In this document: piece after piece, positions 34,471-49,600 of the stretch
Position numbering within the stretch: position 1 is the stretch's first letter
Layout: the number at the start of each line of letters is the position of its first letter
Made by a program: the position numbers and the translations under genes
Assembly: GCA_026874595.1 (NCBI GenBank)
Contig: CM049310.1
Coordinates: 29,575,558 to 29,639,557, forward strand
Reading direction: 5' to 3'
Source: Sipunculus nudus
Lineage: Eukaryota > Annelida > Sipuncula > Golfingiida > Sipunculidae
DNA: 64,000 bases
Notes under the pieces: generated by a model
Databases searched by the model: none
What the model was told of the DNA's origin: nothing
Seen by the model: the letters and a program-made list of their open reading frames with translations, nothing else

Positions 34471-34647
34471 GCAGTATTATGAAACCTATTCATCACTGGA
34501 ACATTTGATTAACTATCTAATTAAAAATAATTTGATAAATAGAGTCAGTTAATGTTGAAAGGGTAACCCTGGTGATCAGGGATAGCTTTATCCATAAGTA
34601 AAACTTTTAAAGTGAAAGAAAGGGCAATCTGTAATCTGCTCGAACCT
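34471..34647. other. Unique spacer between inverted and direct satellite blocks
   Basis: About 177 bp of AT-rich unique sequence, including GGGTAACCCTGGTGATCAGG. No gene. Confidence 0.7.
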
Positions 34648-37600
34648 GCTCAGACTGTATGGGTGGAGTATTTGATGTAAACAGTTGTTTACTCAGCTCA
34701 GACTGATTTGGGGCTGTGTGGGTGGAGTATTTGATGTAAACAGTTGTTTGCTCAGCTCAGACTGCTTTGGGGCTGTACGTGTGATGTATTTGATGTAAAC
34801 AATTGTTTACTCAGCTCAGACTGCTTTGGTGCTGTATTGGTGGTGTATTTTATGTAAACAGCTGTTTGCTCAGCTCAGCCTGCTTTGGGGCTGTACGTGT
34901 GGAGTGTTTGATGAAAACAGTTGTTTACTCAGCTCAGACTGCTTTGGGGCTGTATGGGTGGAGTATTTCATGTAAACAGTTGTTTGCTCAGCTCACACTG
35001 ATTTATGGCTGTATGGTTAAAGTATTTCATGGAAACCGTTGTTTGCTCAGCTCAGACTGCGTTGGGGCTATATATGTTGTGTATTTGATGTTAACAGTTG
35101 TTTGCTCAGCTCAGACTGCTTTGGGGCTGTGTGGGTGGAGTTTTTGATGTAAACAGTTGTTTGCTCAGCCCAGACTGCTTTGGGGCTGTACGTGTGGTGT
35201 ATTTGATGTAAACAGTTGTTTGCTCAGCTCAGGCTTCTTTGGGGTTGTATTGGTGGTGTATTTGATGTAAACAGTTGTTTGCTCAGCTCAGACTGCTTTG
35301 GGGCTGTATGGGTGGAGTATTTGATGTAAACAGTGGTTTGCTCAGCTCACACTGATTTGTGGCTGTATGGGTTAAGTATTTCATGGAAACCGTTGTTTGC
35401 TCAGCTCAGACTGCTTTGGGGCTGTGTGGGTGGAGTATTTGATGTAAACAGTTGTTTGCTCAGCTCACACTGATTTGTGGCTGTATGGGTTCAGTATTTC
35501 ATGGAAACCGTTGTTTGCTCAGCTAAGACTGCTTTGGGGCTGTGTGGGTAGAGTATTTGATGTAAACAGTTGTTTGCTCAGCCCAGACTGCTTTGGGGCT
35601 GTACGTGTGGTGTATTTGATGTAAACAGTTGTTTACTCAGCTCAGACTTGTTTGGGGTTGTATTGCTGGTGTATTTAATGTAAACAGTTGTTTGCTCAGC
35701 TCAGACTGCTTTGGGGCTGTATGGTTGGAGTATTTGATGTAAACAGTTGTTTGCTCAGCTCACACTGATTTGTGGCTGTATGGGTTAAGTATTTCATGGA
35801 AACAGTTGTTTGCTCAGCCCAGACTGCTTTGGAGCTGTGTGGGTGGAGTATTTGATGTAAACAGTTGTTTGCTCAGCCCAGACTGCTTTGGGGCTGTACG
35901 TGTGGTGTATTAGATGGAAACAGTTGTTTGCTCAGCTCAGACTTCTTTAGGGTTGTATTGGTGGTGTATTTGATGTAAACAGTTGTTTGCTCAGCTCACA
36001 CTGATTTGTGGCTGCATGGGTTAAGTACTTCATGGAAACCGTTGTTTGCTCAGCTCAGACTGCTTTGGGGCTGTGTGGGTGGAGTATTTGATGTAAACAG
36101 TTGTTTGCTCAGCTCAGACTGCTTTGGGGCTGTATGGGTGGAGTATTTCATGTAAACAGTTGTTTGCTCAGCTCACACTGATTTATGGCTGTATGGTTAA
36201 AGTATTTCATGGAAACCGTTGTTTGCTCAGCTCAGACTGCGTTGGGGCTATATATGTTGTGTATTTGATGTAAACAGTTGTTTGCTCAGCTCAGACTGCT
36301 TTGGGGCTGTAAGGGTGGAGTATTTGATGTAAACAGTTGTTTGCTCAGCCCAGACTGCTTTGGGGCTGTACGTTTGGTGTATTTGATGTAAACAGTTGTT
36401 TGCTCAGCTCAGGCTTCTTTGGGGTTGTATTGGTGGTGTATTTGATGTAAACATTTGTTTGCTCAGCTCAGACTGCTTTGGGGCTGTATGGGTGGAGTAT
36501 TTGATGTAAACAGTTGTTTGCTCAGCTCACACTGATTTGTGACTGTATGGGTTAAGTATTTCATGGAAACCTTTGTTTGCTCAGCTCAGACTGCTTTGGG
36601 GCTGTGTGGGTTGAGTATTTGATGTAAACAGTTGTTTGCTCAGCCCAGACTGCTTTGGGGCTGTACGTGTGGTGTATTTGATGTAAACAGTTGTTTACTC
36701 AGCTCAGACTTCTTTTGGGTTGTATTGCTGGTGTATTTAATGTAAACAGTTGTTTGCTCAGCTCAGACTGCTTTGGGGCTGTATGGTTGGAGTATTTGAT
36801 GTAAACAGTTGTTTGCTCAGCTCACACTGATTTGTGGCTGTATGGGTTAAGTATTTCATGGAAACAGTTGTTTGCTCAGCCCAGACTGCTTTGGAGCTGT
36901 GTGGGTGGAGTATTTGATGTAAACAGTTGTTTGCTCAGCCCAGACTGCTTTGGGGCTGTACGTGTGGTGTATTTGATGGAAACAGTTGTTTGCTCAGCTC
37001 AGACTTCTTTAGGGTTGTATTGGTGGTGTATTTGATGTAAACAGTTGTTTGCTCAGCTCACACTGATTTGTGGCTGCATGGGTTAAGTACTTCATGGAAA
37101 CCGTTGTTTGCTCAGCTCAGACTGCTTTGGGGCTGTGTGGGTGGAGTATTTGATGTAAACAGTTGTTTACTCAGCTCAGACTGCTTTTGGGTTGTATTGC
37201 TGATGTATTTGATGTAAACAGTTGTTTGCTCAGCTCAGACTGCTTTGGGGCTGTATGGGTGGAGGATTTGATGTAAACAGTTGTTTGCTCAGCTCACACT
37301 GATTTGTGGCTGTATGGGTTAAGTATTTCATGGAAACCGTTGTTTGCTCAGCTCAGACTGCCCTGGGGCTATATGGGTGGAGTATTTCATGGAAACCGTT
37401 GTTTGCTCAGCTCAGACTGCTTTGGGGCTGTGTGGGTGGAGTATTTGATGTAAACAGTTGTTTGCTCAGCCCAGACTGCTTTGGGGCTGTACGTGTGGTG
37501 TATTTGATGTAAACAGTTGTTTGCTCAGCCCAGACTGCTTTGGGGCTGTACGTGTGGTGTATTTGATGTAAACAGTTGTTTGCTCAGCTCAGACTGCTTT

Positions 37601-40600
37601 GGTGCTGTGTGGGTGGAGTATTTGATGTAAACAGTTGTTTGCTCAGCCCAGACTGCTTTGGGGCTGTACGTGTGGTGTATTTGATGTAAACAGTTGTTTA
37701 CTCAGCTCAGTCTTCTTTTGGGTTGTATTGCTGGTGTATTTAATGTAAACAGTTGTTTGCTCAGCTCAGACTGCTTTGGGGCTGTATGGTTGGAGTATTT
37801 GATGTAAACAGTTGTTTGCTCAGCTCACACTGATTTGTGGCTGTATGGGTTAAGTATTTCATGGAAACAGTTGTTTGCTCAGCCCAGACTGCTTTGGAGC
37901 TGTGTGGGTGGAGTATTTGATGTAAACAGTTGTTTGCTCAGCCCAGACTGCTTTGGGGCTGTGTGGGTGGAGTATTTGATGGAAACAGTTGTTTGCTCAG
38001 CTCAGACTTCTTTGGGGCTGTACGTGTGGTGTATTTGATGTAAACAGTTGTTTACTCAGCTCAGACTTCTTTGGGGTTGTATTGCTGGTGTATTAAATGT
38101 AAACAGTTGTTTGCTCAGCTCAGACTTCTTTGGGGTTGTATTGGTGGTGTATTTGATGTAAACAGTTGTTTGCTCAGCTCACACTGATTTGTGGCTGTAT
38201 GGGTTAAGTATTTCATGGAAACCGTTGTTTGCCCAGCTCAGACTGCTTCGGGGCTGTGTGGGAGGAGTATGTGAGGTAAACAGTTGTTTGCTCAGCTCAC
38301 ACTGATTTGTGGCTGTATAGGTTAAGTATTTCATGGAAACCGTTGTTTGCTCAGCTCAGACTGCTTTGGGGCTGTGTGGGTGGAGTATTTGATGTAAACA
38401 GTTGTTTGCTCAGCCCAGACTGCTTTGGAGCTGTGTGGGTGGTGTATTTGATGTAAACAGTTGTTTGCTCAGCCCAGACTGCTTTGGGGCTGTACGTGTG
38501 CTGTAATTGATGTAAACAGTTGTTTGCTCAGCTCAGACTGCTTTGGGGCTGTGTGGGTGGAGTATTTGATGTAAACAGTTGTTTGCTCAGCCCAGACTGC
38601 TTTGGGGCTGTACGTGTGGTGTATTTGATGTAAACAGTTGTTTACTCAGCTCAGACTTCTTTTGGGTTGTATTGCTGGTGTATTTAATGTAAACAGTTGT
38701 TTGCTCAGCTCAGACTGCTTTGGGGCTGTATGGTTGGAGTATTTGATGTAAACAGTTGTTTGCTCAGCTCACACTGATTTGTGGCTGTATGGGTTAAGTA
38801 TTTCATGGAAACAGTTGTTTGCTCAGCCCAGACTGCTTTGGAGCTGTGTGGGTGGAGTATTTGATGTAAACAGTTGTTTGCTCAGCCCAGACTGCTTTGG
38901 GGCTGTACGTGTGGTGTATTTGATGGAAACAGTTGTTTGCTCAGCTCAGACTTCTTTAGGGTTGTATTGGTGGTGTATTTGATGTAAACAGTTGTTTGCT
39001 CAGCTCACACTGATTTGTGGCTGCATGGGTTAAGTACTTCATGGAAACCGTTGTTTGCTCAGCTCAGACTGCTTTGGGGCTGTGTGGGTGGAGTATTTGA
39101 TGTAAACAGTTGTTTACTCAGCTCAGACTGCTTTTGGGTTGTATTGCTTATGTATTTGATGTAAACAGTTGATTGCTAAGCTCAGACTACTTTGGGGCTG
39201 TATGGGTGGAGGATTTGATGTAAACAGTTGTTTGCTCAGCTCACACTGATTTGTGGCTGTATGGGTTAAGTATTTCATGGAAACCGTTGTTTGCTCAGCT
39301 CAGACTGCCCTGGGGCTATATGGGTGGAGTATTTCATGGAAACCGTTGTTTGCTCAGCTCAGACTGCTTTGGGGCTGTGTGGGTGGAGTATTTGATGTAA
39401 ACAGTTGTTTGCTCAGCCCAGACTGCTTTGGGGCTGTACGTGTGGTGTATTTGATGTAAACAGTTGTTTACTCAGATCAGACTTCTTTGGGGTTGTATTG
39501 CTGGTGTATTTAATGTAAACAGTTATTTGCTCAGCTCAGACTTCTTTGGGGTTGTATTGGTGGTGTATTTGATGTAAACAGTTGTTTGCTCAGCTCACAC
39601 TGATTTGTGGCTGTATGGGTTAAGTATTTCATGGAAACCGTTGTTTGCCCAGCTCATACTGCTTTGGGGCTGCGTGGGAGGAGTATGTGATGTAAACAGT
39701 TGTTTGCTCAGCTCACACTGATTTGTGGCTGTATAGGTTAAGTATTTCATGGAAACCGTTGTTTGCTCAGCTCAGACTGCTTTGAGGCTGTGTGGGTGGA
39801 GTATTTGATGTAAACAGTTGTTTGCTCAGCCCAGACTGCTTTGGGGCTGTACGTGCGGTGTATTTGATGTAAACAGTTGTTTACTCAGCTCAGACTTCTT
39901 TTGGGTTGTATTGCTGGTGTATTTAATGTAAACAGTTGTTTGCTCAGCTCAGACTGCTTTGGGGCTGTATGGTTGGAGTATTTGATGTAAACAGTTGTTT
40001 GCTCAGCTCACACTGATTTGTGGCTGTATGGGTTAAGTATTTCATGGAAACCGTTGATTGTTCAGCTCAGACTGCCCTGGGGCTATATGGGTGGAGTATT
40101 TCATGGAAACCGTTGTTTGCTCAGCTCAGACTGCTTTGGGGCTGTGTGGGTGGAGTATTTGATGTAAACAGTTGTTTGCTCAGCCCAGACTGCTTTGGGG
40201 CTGTACGTGTGGTGTATTTGATGTAAACAGTTGTTTACTCAGCCCAGACTTCTTTGGGGTTGTATTGCTGGTGTATTTAATGTAAACAGTTGTTTGCTCA
40301 GCTCAGACTTCTTTGGGGTTGTATTGGTGGTGTATTTGATGTAAACAGTTGTTTGCTCAGCTCACACTGATTTGTGGCTGTATGGGTTAAGTATTTCATG
40401 GAAACCGTTGTTTGCCCAGCTAAGACTGCTTTGGGGCTGTGTGGGAGGAGTATGTGATGTAAACAGTTGTTTGCTCAGCTCACACTGATTTGTGGCTGAA
40501 TAGGTTAAGTATTTCATGGAAACCGTTGTTTGCTCAGATCAGACTGCTTTGGGGCTGTGTGGGTGGAGTATTTGATGTAAACAGTTGTTTGCTCAGCCCA

Positions 40601-43600
40601 GACTGCTTTGGAGCTGTACGTGTGATGTATTTGATGTAAACAGTTGTTTACTCAGCTCAGACTTCTTTGGGGTTGTATTGCTGGTGTATTTAATGTAAAC
40701 AGTTGTTTGCTCAGCTCAGACTGCTTTGGGGCTGTATGGTTGGAGTATTTGATGTAAACAGTTGTTTGCTCAGCTCACACTGATTTGTGGCTGTATGGGT
40801 TAAGTATTTGATGTAAACAGTTGTTTGCTCAGCCCAGACTGCTTTGGAGCTGTGTGGGTGGAGTATTTGATGTAAACAGTTGTTTGCTCAGCCCAGACTG
40901 CTTTGGGGCTCTACGTGTGGTGTATTTGATGTAAACAGTTGTTTACTCAGCTCAGACTTCTTTTGGGTTGTATTGCTGGTGTATTTAATGTAAACAGTTG
41001 TTTGCTCAGCTCAGACTGCTTTGGGGCTGTATGGTTGGAGTATTTGATGTAAACAGTTGTTTGCTCAGCTCACACTGATTTGTGGCTGTATGGGTTAAGT
41101 ATTTCATGGAAACAGTTGTTTGCTCAGCCCAGACTGCTTTGGAGCTGTGTGGGTGGAGTAATTGATGTAAACAGTTGTTTGCTCAGCCCAGACTGCTTTG
41201 GGGCTGTACGTGTAGTGTATTTGATGGAAACAGTTGTTTGCTCAGCTCAGACTTCTTTAGGGTTGTATTGGTGGTGTATTTGATGTAAACAGTTGTTTGC
41301 TCAGCTCACACTGATTTGTGGCTGTATGGGTTAAGTATTTCATGGAAACCGTTGTTTGCCCAGCTCAGACTGCTTTGGGGCTGTGTGGGAGGAGTATGTG
41401 ATGTAAACAGTTGTTTGCTCAGCTCACACTGATTTGTGGCTGTATAGGTTAAGTATTTCATGGAAACCGTTGTTTGCTCAGCTCAGACTGCTTTGGGGCT
41501 GTGTGGGTGGAGTATTTGATGTAAACAGTTGTTTGCTCAGCCCAGACTGCTTTGGGGCTGTACGTGTGGTGTATTTGATGTAAACAGTTGTTTACTCAGC
41601 TCAGACTTCTTTTGGGTTGTATTGCTGGTGTATTTAATGTAAACAGTTGTTTGCTCAGCTCAGACTGCTTTGGGGCTGTATGGTTGGAGTATTTGATGTA
41701 AACAGTTGTTTGCTCAGCTCACACTGATTTGTGGCTGTATGGGTTAAGTATTTCATGGAAACAGTTGTTTGCTCAGCCCAGACTGCTTTGGAGCTGTGTT
41801 GGTGGAGTATTTGATATAAACAGTTGTTTGCTCAGCCCAGACTGCTTTGGGGCTGTACGTGTGGTGTATTTGATGTAAACAGTTGTTTACTCAGATCAGA
41901 CTGCTTTTGGGTTGTATTGCTGATGTATTTGATGTAAACAGTTGATTGCTAAGCTCAGACTACTTTGGGGCTGTATGGGTGGAGGATTTGATGTAAACAG
42001 TTGTTTGCTCAGCTCACACTGATTTGTGGCTGTATGGGTTAAGTATTTCATGGAAACCGTTGTTTGCTCAGCTCAGACTGCTTTGGGGCTGTGTGGGTGG
42101 AGTATTTGATGTAAACAGTTGTTTGCTCAGCCCAGACTGCTTTGGGGCTGTACGTGTGGTGTATTTGATGTAAACAGTTGTTTACTCAGCTCAGACTTCT
42201 TTTGGGTTGTATTGCTGGTGTATTTAATGTAAACAGTTGTTTGCTCAGCTCAGACTGCTTTGGGGCTGTATGGTTGGAGTATTTGATGTAAACAGTTGTT
42301 TGCTCAGCTCACACTGATTTGTGGCTGTATGGGTTAAGTATTTCATGGAAACAGTTGTTTGCTCAGCTCAGACTTCTTTAGGGTTGTATTGGTGGTGTAT
42401 TTGATGTAAACAGTTGTTTGCTCAGCTCACACTGATTTGTGGCTGCATGGGTTAAGTACTTCATGGAAACCGTTGTTTGCTCAGCTCAGACTGCTTTGGG
42501 GCTGTGTGGGTGGAGTATTTGATGTAAACAGTTGTTTACTCAGCTCAGACTGCTTTTGGGTTGTATTGCTTATGTATTTGATGTAAACAGTTGATTGCTA
42601 AGCTCAGACTACTTTGGGGCTGTATGGGTGGAGGATTTGATGTAAACAGTTGTTTGCTCAGCTCACACTGATTTGTGGCTGTATGGGTTAAGTATTTCAT
42701 GGAAACCGTTGTTTGCTCAGCTCAGACTGCCCTGGGGCTATATGGGTGGAGTATTTCATGGAAACCGTTGTTTGCTCAGCTCAGACTGCTTTGGGGCTGT
42801 GTGGGTGGAGTATTTGATGTAAACAGTTGTTTGCTCAGCCCAGACTGCTTTGGGGCTGTACGTGTGGTGTATTTGATGTAAACAGTTGTTTACTCAGATC
42901 AGACTTCTTTGGGGTTGTATTGCTGGTGTATTTAATGTAAACAGTTATTTGCTCAGCTCAGACTTCTTTGGGGTTGTATTGGTGGTGTATTTGATGTAAA
43001 CAGTTGTTTGCTCAGCTCACACTGATTTGTGGCTGTATGGGTTAAGTATTTCATGGAAACCGTTGTTTGCCCAGCTCATACTGCTTTGGGGCTGCGTGGG
43101 AGGAGTATGTGATGTAAACAGTTGTTTGCTCAGCTCACACTGATTTGTGGCTGTATAGGTTAAGTATTTCATGGAAACCGTTGTTTGCTCAGCTCAGACT
43201 GCTTTGAGGCTGTGTGGGTGGAGTATTTGATGTAAACAGTTGTTTGCTCAGCCCAGACTGCTTTGTGGCTGTACGTGCGGTGTATTTGATGTAAACAGTT
43301 GTTTACTCAGCTCAGACTTCTTTTGGGTTGTATTGCTGGTGTATTTAATGTAAACAGTTGTTTGCTCAGCTCAGACTGCTTTGGGGCTGTATGGTTGGAG
43401 TATTTGATGTAAACAGTTGTTTGCTCAGCTCACACTGATTTGTGGCTGTATGGGTTAAGTATTTCATGGAAACCGTTGATTGTTCAGCTCAGACTGCCCT
43501 GGGGCTATATGGGTGGAGTATTTCATGAAAACCGTTGTTTGCTCAGCTCAGACTGCTTTGGGGCTGTGTGGGTGGAGTATTTGATGTAAACAGTTGTTTA

Positions 43601-46600
43601 CTCAGCCCAGACTTCTTTGGGGTTGTATTGCTGGTGTATTTAATGTAAACAGTTGTTTGCTCAGCTCAGACTTCTTTGGGGTTGTATTGGTGGTGTATTT
43701 GATGTAAACAGTTGTTTGCTCAGCTCACACTGATTTGTGGCTGTATGGGTTAAGTATTTCATGGAAACCGTTGTTTGCCCAGCTAAGACTGCTTTGGGGC
43801 TGTGTGGGAGGAGTATGTGATGTAAACAGTTGTTTGCTCAGCTCACACTGATTTGTGGCTGAATAGGTTAAGTATTTCATGGAAACCGTTGTTTGCTCAG
43901 CTCAGACTGCTTTGGGGCTGTGTGGGTGGAGTATTTGATGTAAACAGTTGTTTGCTCAGCCCAGACTGCTTTGGAGCTGTACGTGTGATGTATTTGATGT
44001 AAACAGTTGTTTACTCAGCTCAGACTTCTTTGGGGTTGTATTGCTGGTGTATTTAATGTAAACAGTTGTTTGCTCAGCTCAGACTGCTTTGGGGCTGTAT
44101 GGTTGGAGTATTTGATGTAAACAGTTGTTTGCTCAGCTCACACTGATTTGTGGCTGTATGGGTTAAGTATTTGATGTAAACAGTTGTTTGCTCAGCCCAG
44201 ACTGCTTTGGAGCTGTGTGGGTGGAGTATTTGATGTAAACAGTTGTTTGCTCAGCCCAGACTGCTTTGGGGCTCTACGTGTGGTGTATTTGATGTAAACA
44301 GTTGTTTACTCAGCTCAGACTTCTTTTGGGTTGTATTGCTGGTGTATTTAATGTAAACAGTTGTTTGCTCAGCTCAGACTGCTTTGGGGCTGTATGGTTG
44401 GAGTATTTGATGTAAACAGTTGTTTGCTCAGCTCACACTGATTTGTGGCTGTATGGGTTAAGTATTTCATGGAAACAGTTGTTTGCTCAGCCCAGACTGC
44501 TTTGGAGCTGTGTGGGTGGAGTAATTGATGTAAACAGTTGTTTGCTCAGCCCAGACTGCTTTGGGGCTGTACGTGTAGTGTATTTGATGGAAACAGTTGT
44601 TTGCTCAGCTCAGACTTCTTTAGGGTTGTATTGGTGGTGTATTTGATGTAAACAGTTGTTTGCTCAGCTCACACTGATTTGTGGCTGTATGGGTTAAGTA
44701 TTTCATGGAAACCGTTGTTTGCCCAGCTCAGACTGCTTTGGGGCTGTGTGGGAGGAGTATGTGATGTAAACAGTTGTTTGCTCAGCTCACACTGATTTGT
44801 GGCTGTATAGGTTAAGTATTTCATGGAAACCGTTGTTTGCTCAGCTCAGACTGCTTTGGGGCTGTGTGGGTGGAGTATTTGATGTTAACAGTTGTTTGCT
44901 CAGCCCAGACTGCTTTGGGGCTGTACGTGTGGTGTATTTGATGTAAACAGTTGTTTACTCAGCTCAGACTTCTTTTGGGTTGTATTGCTGGTGTATTTAA
45001 TGTAAACAGTTGTTTGCTCAGCTCAGACTGCTTTGGGGCTGTATGGTTGGAGTATTTGATGTAAACAGTTGTTTGCTCAGCTCACACTGATTTGTGGCTG
45101 TATGGGTTAAGTATTTCATGGAAACAGTTGTTTGCTTAGCCCAGACTGCTTTGGAGCTGTGTTGGTGGAGTATTTGATATAAACAGTTGTTTGCTCAGCC
45201 CAGACTGCTTTGGGGCTGTACGTGTGGTGTATTTGATGTAAACAGTTGTTTACTCAGATCAGACTGCTTTTGGGTTGTATTGCTGATGTATTTGATGTAA
45301 ACAGTTGATTGCTAAGCTCAGACTACTTTGGGGCTGTATGGGTGGAGGATTTGATGTAAACAGTTGTTTGCTCAGCTCACACTGATTTGTGGCTGTATGG
45401 GTTAAGTATTTCATGGAAACCGTTGTTTGCTCAGCTCAGACTGCCCTGGGGCTCTATGGGTGGAGTATTTCATGGAAACCGTTGTTTGCTCAGCTCAGAC
45501 TGCTTTGGGGCTGTGTGGGTGGAGTATTTGATGTAAACAGTTGTTTGCTCAGCCCAGACTGCTTTGGGGCTGTACGTGTGGTGTATTTGATGTAAACAGT
45601 TGTTTACTCAGCTCAGACTTCTCTGGGGTTGTATTGCTGGTGTATTTAATGTAAACAGTTGTTTGCTCAGCTCAGACTTCTTTGGGGTTGTATTGGTGGT
45701 GTATTTGATGTAAACAGTTGTTTGCTCAGCTCACACTGATTTGTGGCTGTATGGGTTAAGTATTTCATGGAAACCGTTGTTTGCCCAGCTCAGACTGCTT
45801 TGGGGCTGTGTGGGAGGAGTATGTGATGTAAACAGTTGTTTGCTCAGCTCACACTGATTTGTGGCTGTATAGGTTAAGTATTTCATGGAAACCGTTGTTT
45901 GCTCAGCTCAGACTGCTTTGGGGCTGTGTGGGTGGAGTATTTGATGTAAACAGTTGTTTGCTCAGCCCAGACTGCTTTGGAGCTGTGTGGGTGGAGTATT
46001 TGATGTAAACAGTTGTTTGCTCAGCCCAGACTGCTTTGGGGCTGTACGTGTGGTGTATTTGATGTAAACAGTTGTTTGCTCAGCTCAGACTGCTTTGGTG
46101 CTGTGTGGGTGGAGTATTTGATGTAAACAGTTGTTTGCTCAGCCCAGACTGCTTTGGGGCTGTACGTGTGGTGTATTTGATGTAAACAGTTGTTTACTCA
46201 GCTCAGTCTTCTTTTGGGTTGTATTGCTGGTGTATTTAATGTAAACAGTTGTTTGCTCAGCTCAGACTGCTTTGGGGCTGTATGGTTGGAGTATTTGATG
46301 TAAACAGTTGTTTGCTCAGCTCACACTGATTTGTGGCTGTATGGGTTAAGTATTTCATGGAAACAGTTGTTTGCTCAGCCCAGACTGCTTTGGAGCTGTG
46401 TGGGTGGAGTATTTGATGTAAACAGTTGTTTGCTCAGCCCAGACTGCTTTGGGGCTGTGTGGGTGGAGTATTTGATGGAAACAGTTGTTTGCTCAGCTCA
46501 GACTTCTTTGGGGCTGTACGTGTGGTGTATTTGATGTAAACAGTTGTTTACTCAGCTCAGACTTCTTTGGGGTTGTATTGCTGGTGTATTAAATGTAAAC

Positions 46601-49600
46601 AGTTGTTTGCTCAGCTCAGACTTCTTTGGGGTTGTATTGGTGGTGTATTTGATGTAAACAGTTGTTTGCTCAGCTCACACTGATTTGTGGCTGTATGGGT
46701 TAAGTATTTCATGGAAACCGTTGTTTGCTCAGCTCAGACTGCCCTGGGGCTATATGGGTGGAGTATTTCATGGAAACCGTTGTTTGCTCAGCTCAGACTG
46801 CTTTGGGGCTGTGTGGGTGGAGTATTTGATGTAAACAGTTGTTTGCTCAGCCCAGACTGCTTTGGGGCTGTACGTGTGGTGTATTTGATGTAAACAGTTG
46901 TTTACTCAGCTCAGACTTCTCTGGGGTTGTATTGCTGGTGTATTTAATGTAAACAGTTGTTTGCTCAGCTCAGACTTCTTTGGGGTTGTATTGGTGGTGT
47001 ATTTGATGTAAACAGTTGTTTGCTCAGCTCACACTGATTTGTGGCTGTATAGGTTAAGTATTTCATGGAAACCGTTGTTTGCTCAGCTCAGACTGCTTTG
47101 GGGCTGTGTGGGTGGAGTATTTGATGTAAACAGTTGTTTGCTCAGCCCAGACTGCTTTGGAGCTGTGTGGGTGGAGTATTTGATGTAAACAGTTGTTTGC
47201 TCAGCCCAGACTGCTTTGGGGCTGTACGTGTGGTGTATTTGATGTAAACAGTTGTTTGCTCAGCTCAGACTGCTTTGGTGCTGTGTGGGTGGAGTATTTG
47301 ATGTAAACAGTTGTTTGCTCAGCCCAGACTGCTTTGGGGCTGTACGTGTGGTGTATTTGATGTAAACAGTTGTTTACTCAGCTCAGTCTTCTTTTGGGTT
47401 GTATTGCTGGTGTATTTAATGTAAACAGTTGTTTGCTCAGCTCAGACTGCTTTGGGGCTGTATGGTTGGAGTATTTGATGTAAACAGTTGTTTGCTCAGC
47501 TCACACTGATTTGTGGCTGTATGGGTTAAGTATTTCATGGAAACAGTTGTTTGCTCAGCCCAGACTGCTTTGGAGCTGTGTGGGTGGAGTATTTGATGTA
47601 AACAGTTGTTTGCTCAGCCCAGACTGCTTTGGGGTTGTGTGGGTGGAGTATTTGATGGAAACAGTTGTTTGCTCAGCTCAGACTTCTTTGGGGCTGTACG
47701 TGTGGTGTATTTGATGTAAACAGTTGTTTACTCAGCTCAGACTTCTTTGGGGTTGTATTGCTGGTGTATTAAATGTAAACAGTTGTTTGCTCAGCTCAGA
47801 CTTCTTTGGGGTTGTATTGGTGGTGTATTTAATGTAAACAGTTGTTTGCTCAGCTCACACTGATTTGTGGCTGTATGGGTTAAGTATTTCATGGAAACCG
47901 TTGTTTGCCCAGCTCAGACTGCTTTGGGGCTGTGTGGGAGGAGTATGTGAGGTAAACAGTTGTTTGCTCAGCTCACACTGATTTGTGGCTGTATAGGTTA
48001 AGTATTTCATGGAAACCGTTGTTTGCTCAGCTCAGACTGCTTTGGGGCTGTACGTGTGGTGTATTTGATGTAAACAGTTGTTTGCTCAGCCCAGACTTCT
48101 TTGGAGCTGTGTGGGTGGTGTATTTGATGTAAACAGTTGTTTGCTCAGCCCAGACTGCTTTGGGGCTGTACGTGTGCTGTATTTGATGTAAACAGTTGTT
48201 TGCTCAGCTCAGACTGCTTTGGGGCTGTGTGGGTGGAGTATTTGATGTAAACAGTTGTTTGCTCAGCCCAGACTGCTTTGGGGCTGTACGTGTGGTGTAT
48301 TTGATGTAAACAGTTGTTTACTCAGCTCAGACTTCTTTTGGGTTGTATTGCTGGTGTATTTAATGTAAACAGTTGTTTGCTCAGCTCAGACTGCTTTGGG
48401 GCTGTATGGTTGGAGTATTTGATGTAAACAGTTGTTTGCTCAGCTCACACTGATTTGTGGCTGTATAGGTTAAGTATTTCATGGAAACCGTTGTTTGCTC
48501 AGCTCAGACTGCTTTGGGGCTGTGTGGGTGGAGTATTTGATGTAAACAGTTGTTTGCTCAGCCCAGACTGCTTTGGAGCTGTGTGGGTGGAGTATTTGAT
48601 GTAAACAGTTGTTTGCTCAGCCCAGACTGCTTTGGGGCTGTACGTGTGGTGTATTTGATGTAAACAGTTGTTTGCTCAGCTCAGACTGCTTTGGTGCTGT
48701 GTGGGTGGAGTATTTGATGTAAACAGTTGTTTGCTCAGCCCAGACTGCTTTGGGGCTGTACGTGTGGTGTATTTGATGTAAACAGTTGTTTACTCAGCTC
48801 AGTCTTCTTTTGGGTTGTATTGCTGGTGTATTTAATGTAAACAGTTGTTTGCTCAGCTCAGACTGCTTTGGGGCTGTATGGTTGGAGTATTTGATGTAAA
48901 CAGTTGTTTGCTCAGCTCACACTGATTTGTGGCTGTATGGGTTAAGTATTTCATGGAAACAGTTGTTTGCTCAGCCCAGACTGCTTTGGAGCTGTGTGGG
49001 TGGAGTATTTGATGTAAACAGTTGTTTGCTCAGCCCAGACTGCTTTGGGGCTGTGTGGGTGGAGTATTTGATGGAAACAGTTGTTTGCTCAGCTCAGACT
49101 TCTTTGGGGCTGTACGTGTGGTGTATTTGATGTAAACAGTTGTTTACTCAGCTCAGACTTCTTTGGGGTTGTATTGCTGGTGTATTAAATGTAAACAGTT
49201 GTTTGCTCAGCTCAGACTTCTTTGGGGTTGTATTGGTGGTGTATTTGATGTAAACAGTTGTTTGCTCAGCTCACACTGATTTGTGGCTGTATGGGTTAAG
49301 TATTTCATGGAAACCGTTGTTTGCTCAGCTCAGACTGCCCTGGGGCTATATGGGTGGAGTATTTCATGGAAACCGTTGTTTGCTCAGCTCAGACTGCTTT
49401 GGGGCTGTGTGGGTGGAGTATTTGATGTAAACAGTTGTTTGCTCAGCCCAGACTGCTTTGGGGCTGTACGTGTGGTGTATTTGATGTAAACAGTTGTTTA
49501 CTCAGCTCAGACTTCTCTGGGGTTGTATTGCTGGTGTATTTAATGTAAACAGTTGTTTGCTCAGCTCAGACTTCTTTGGGGTTGTATTGGTGGTGTATTT

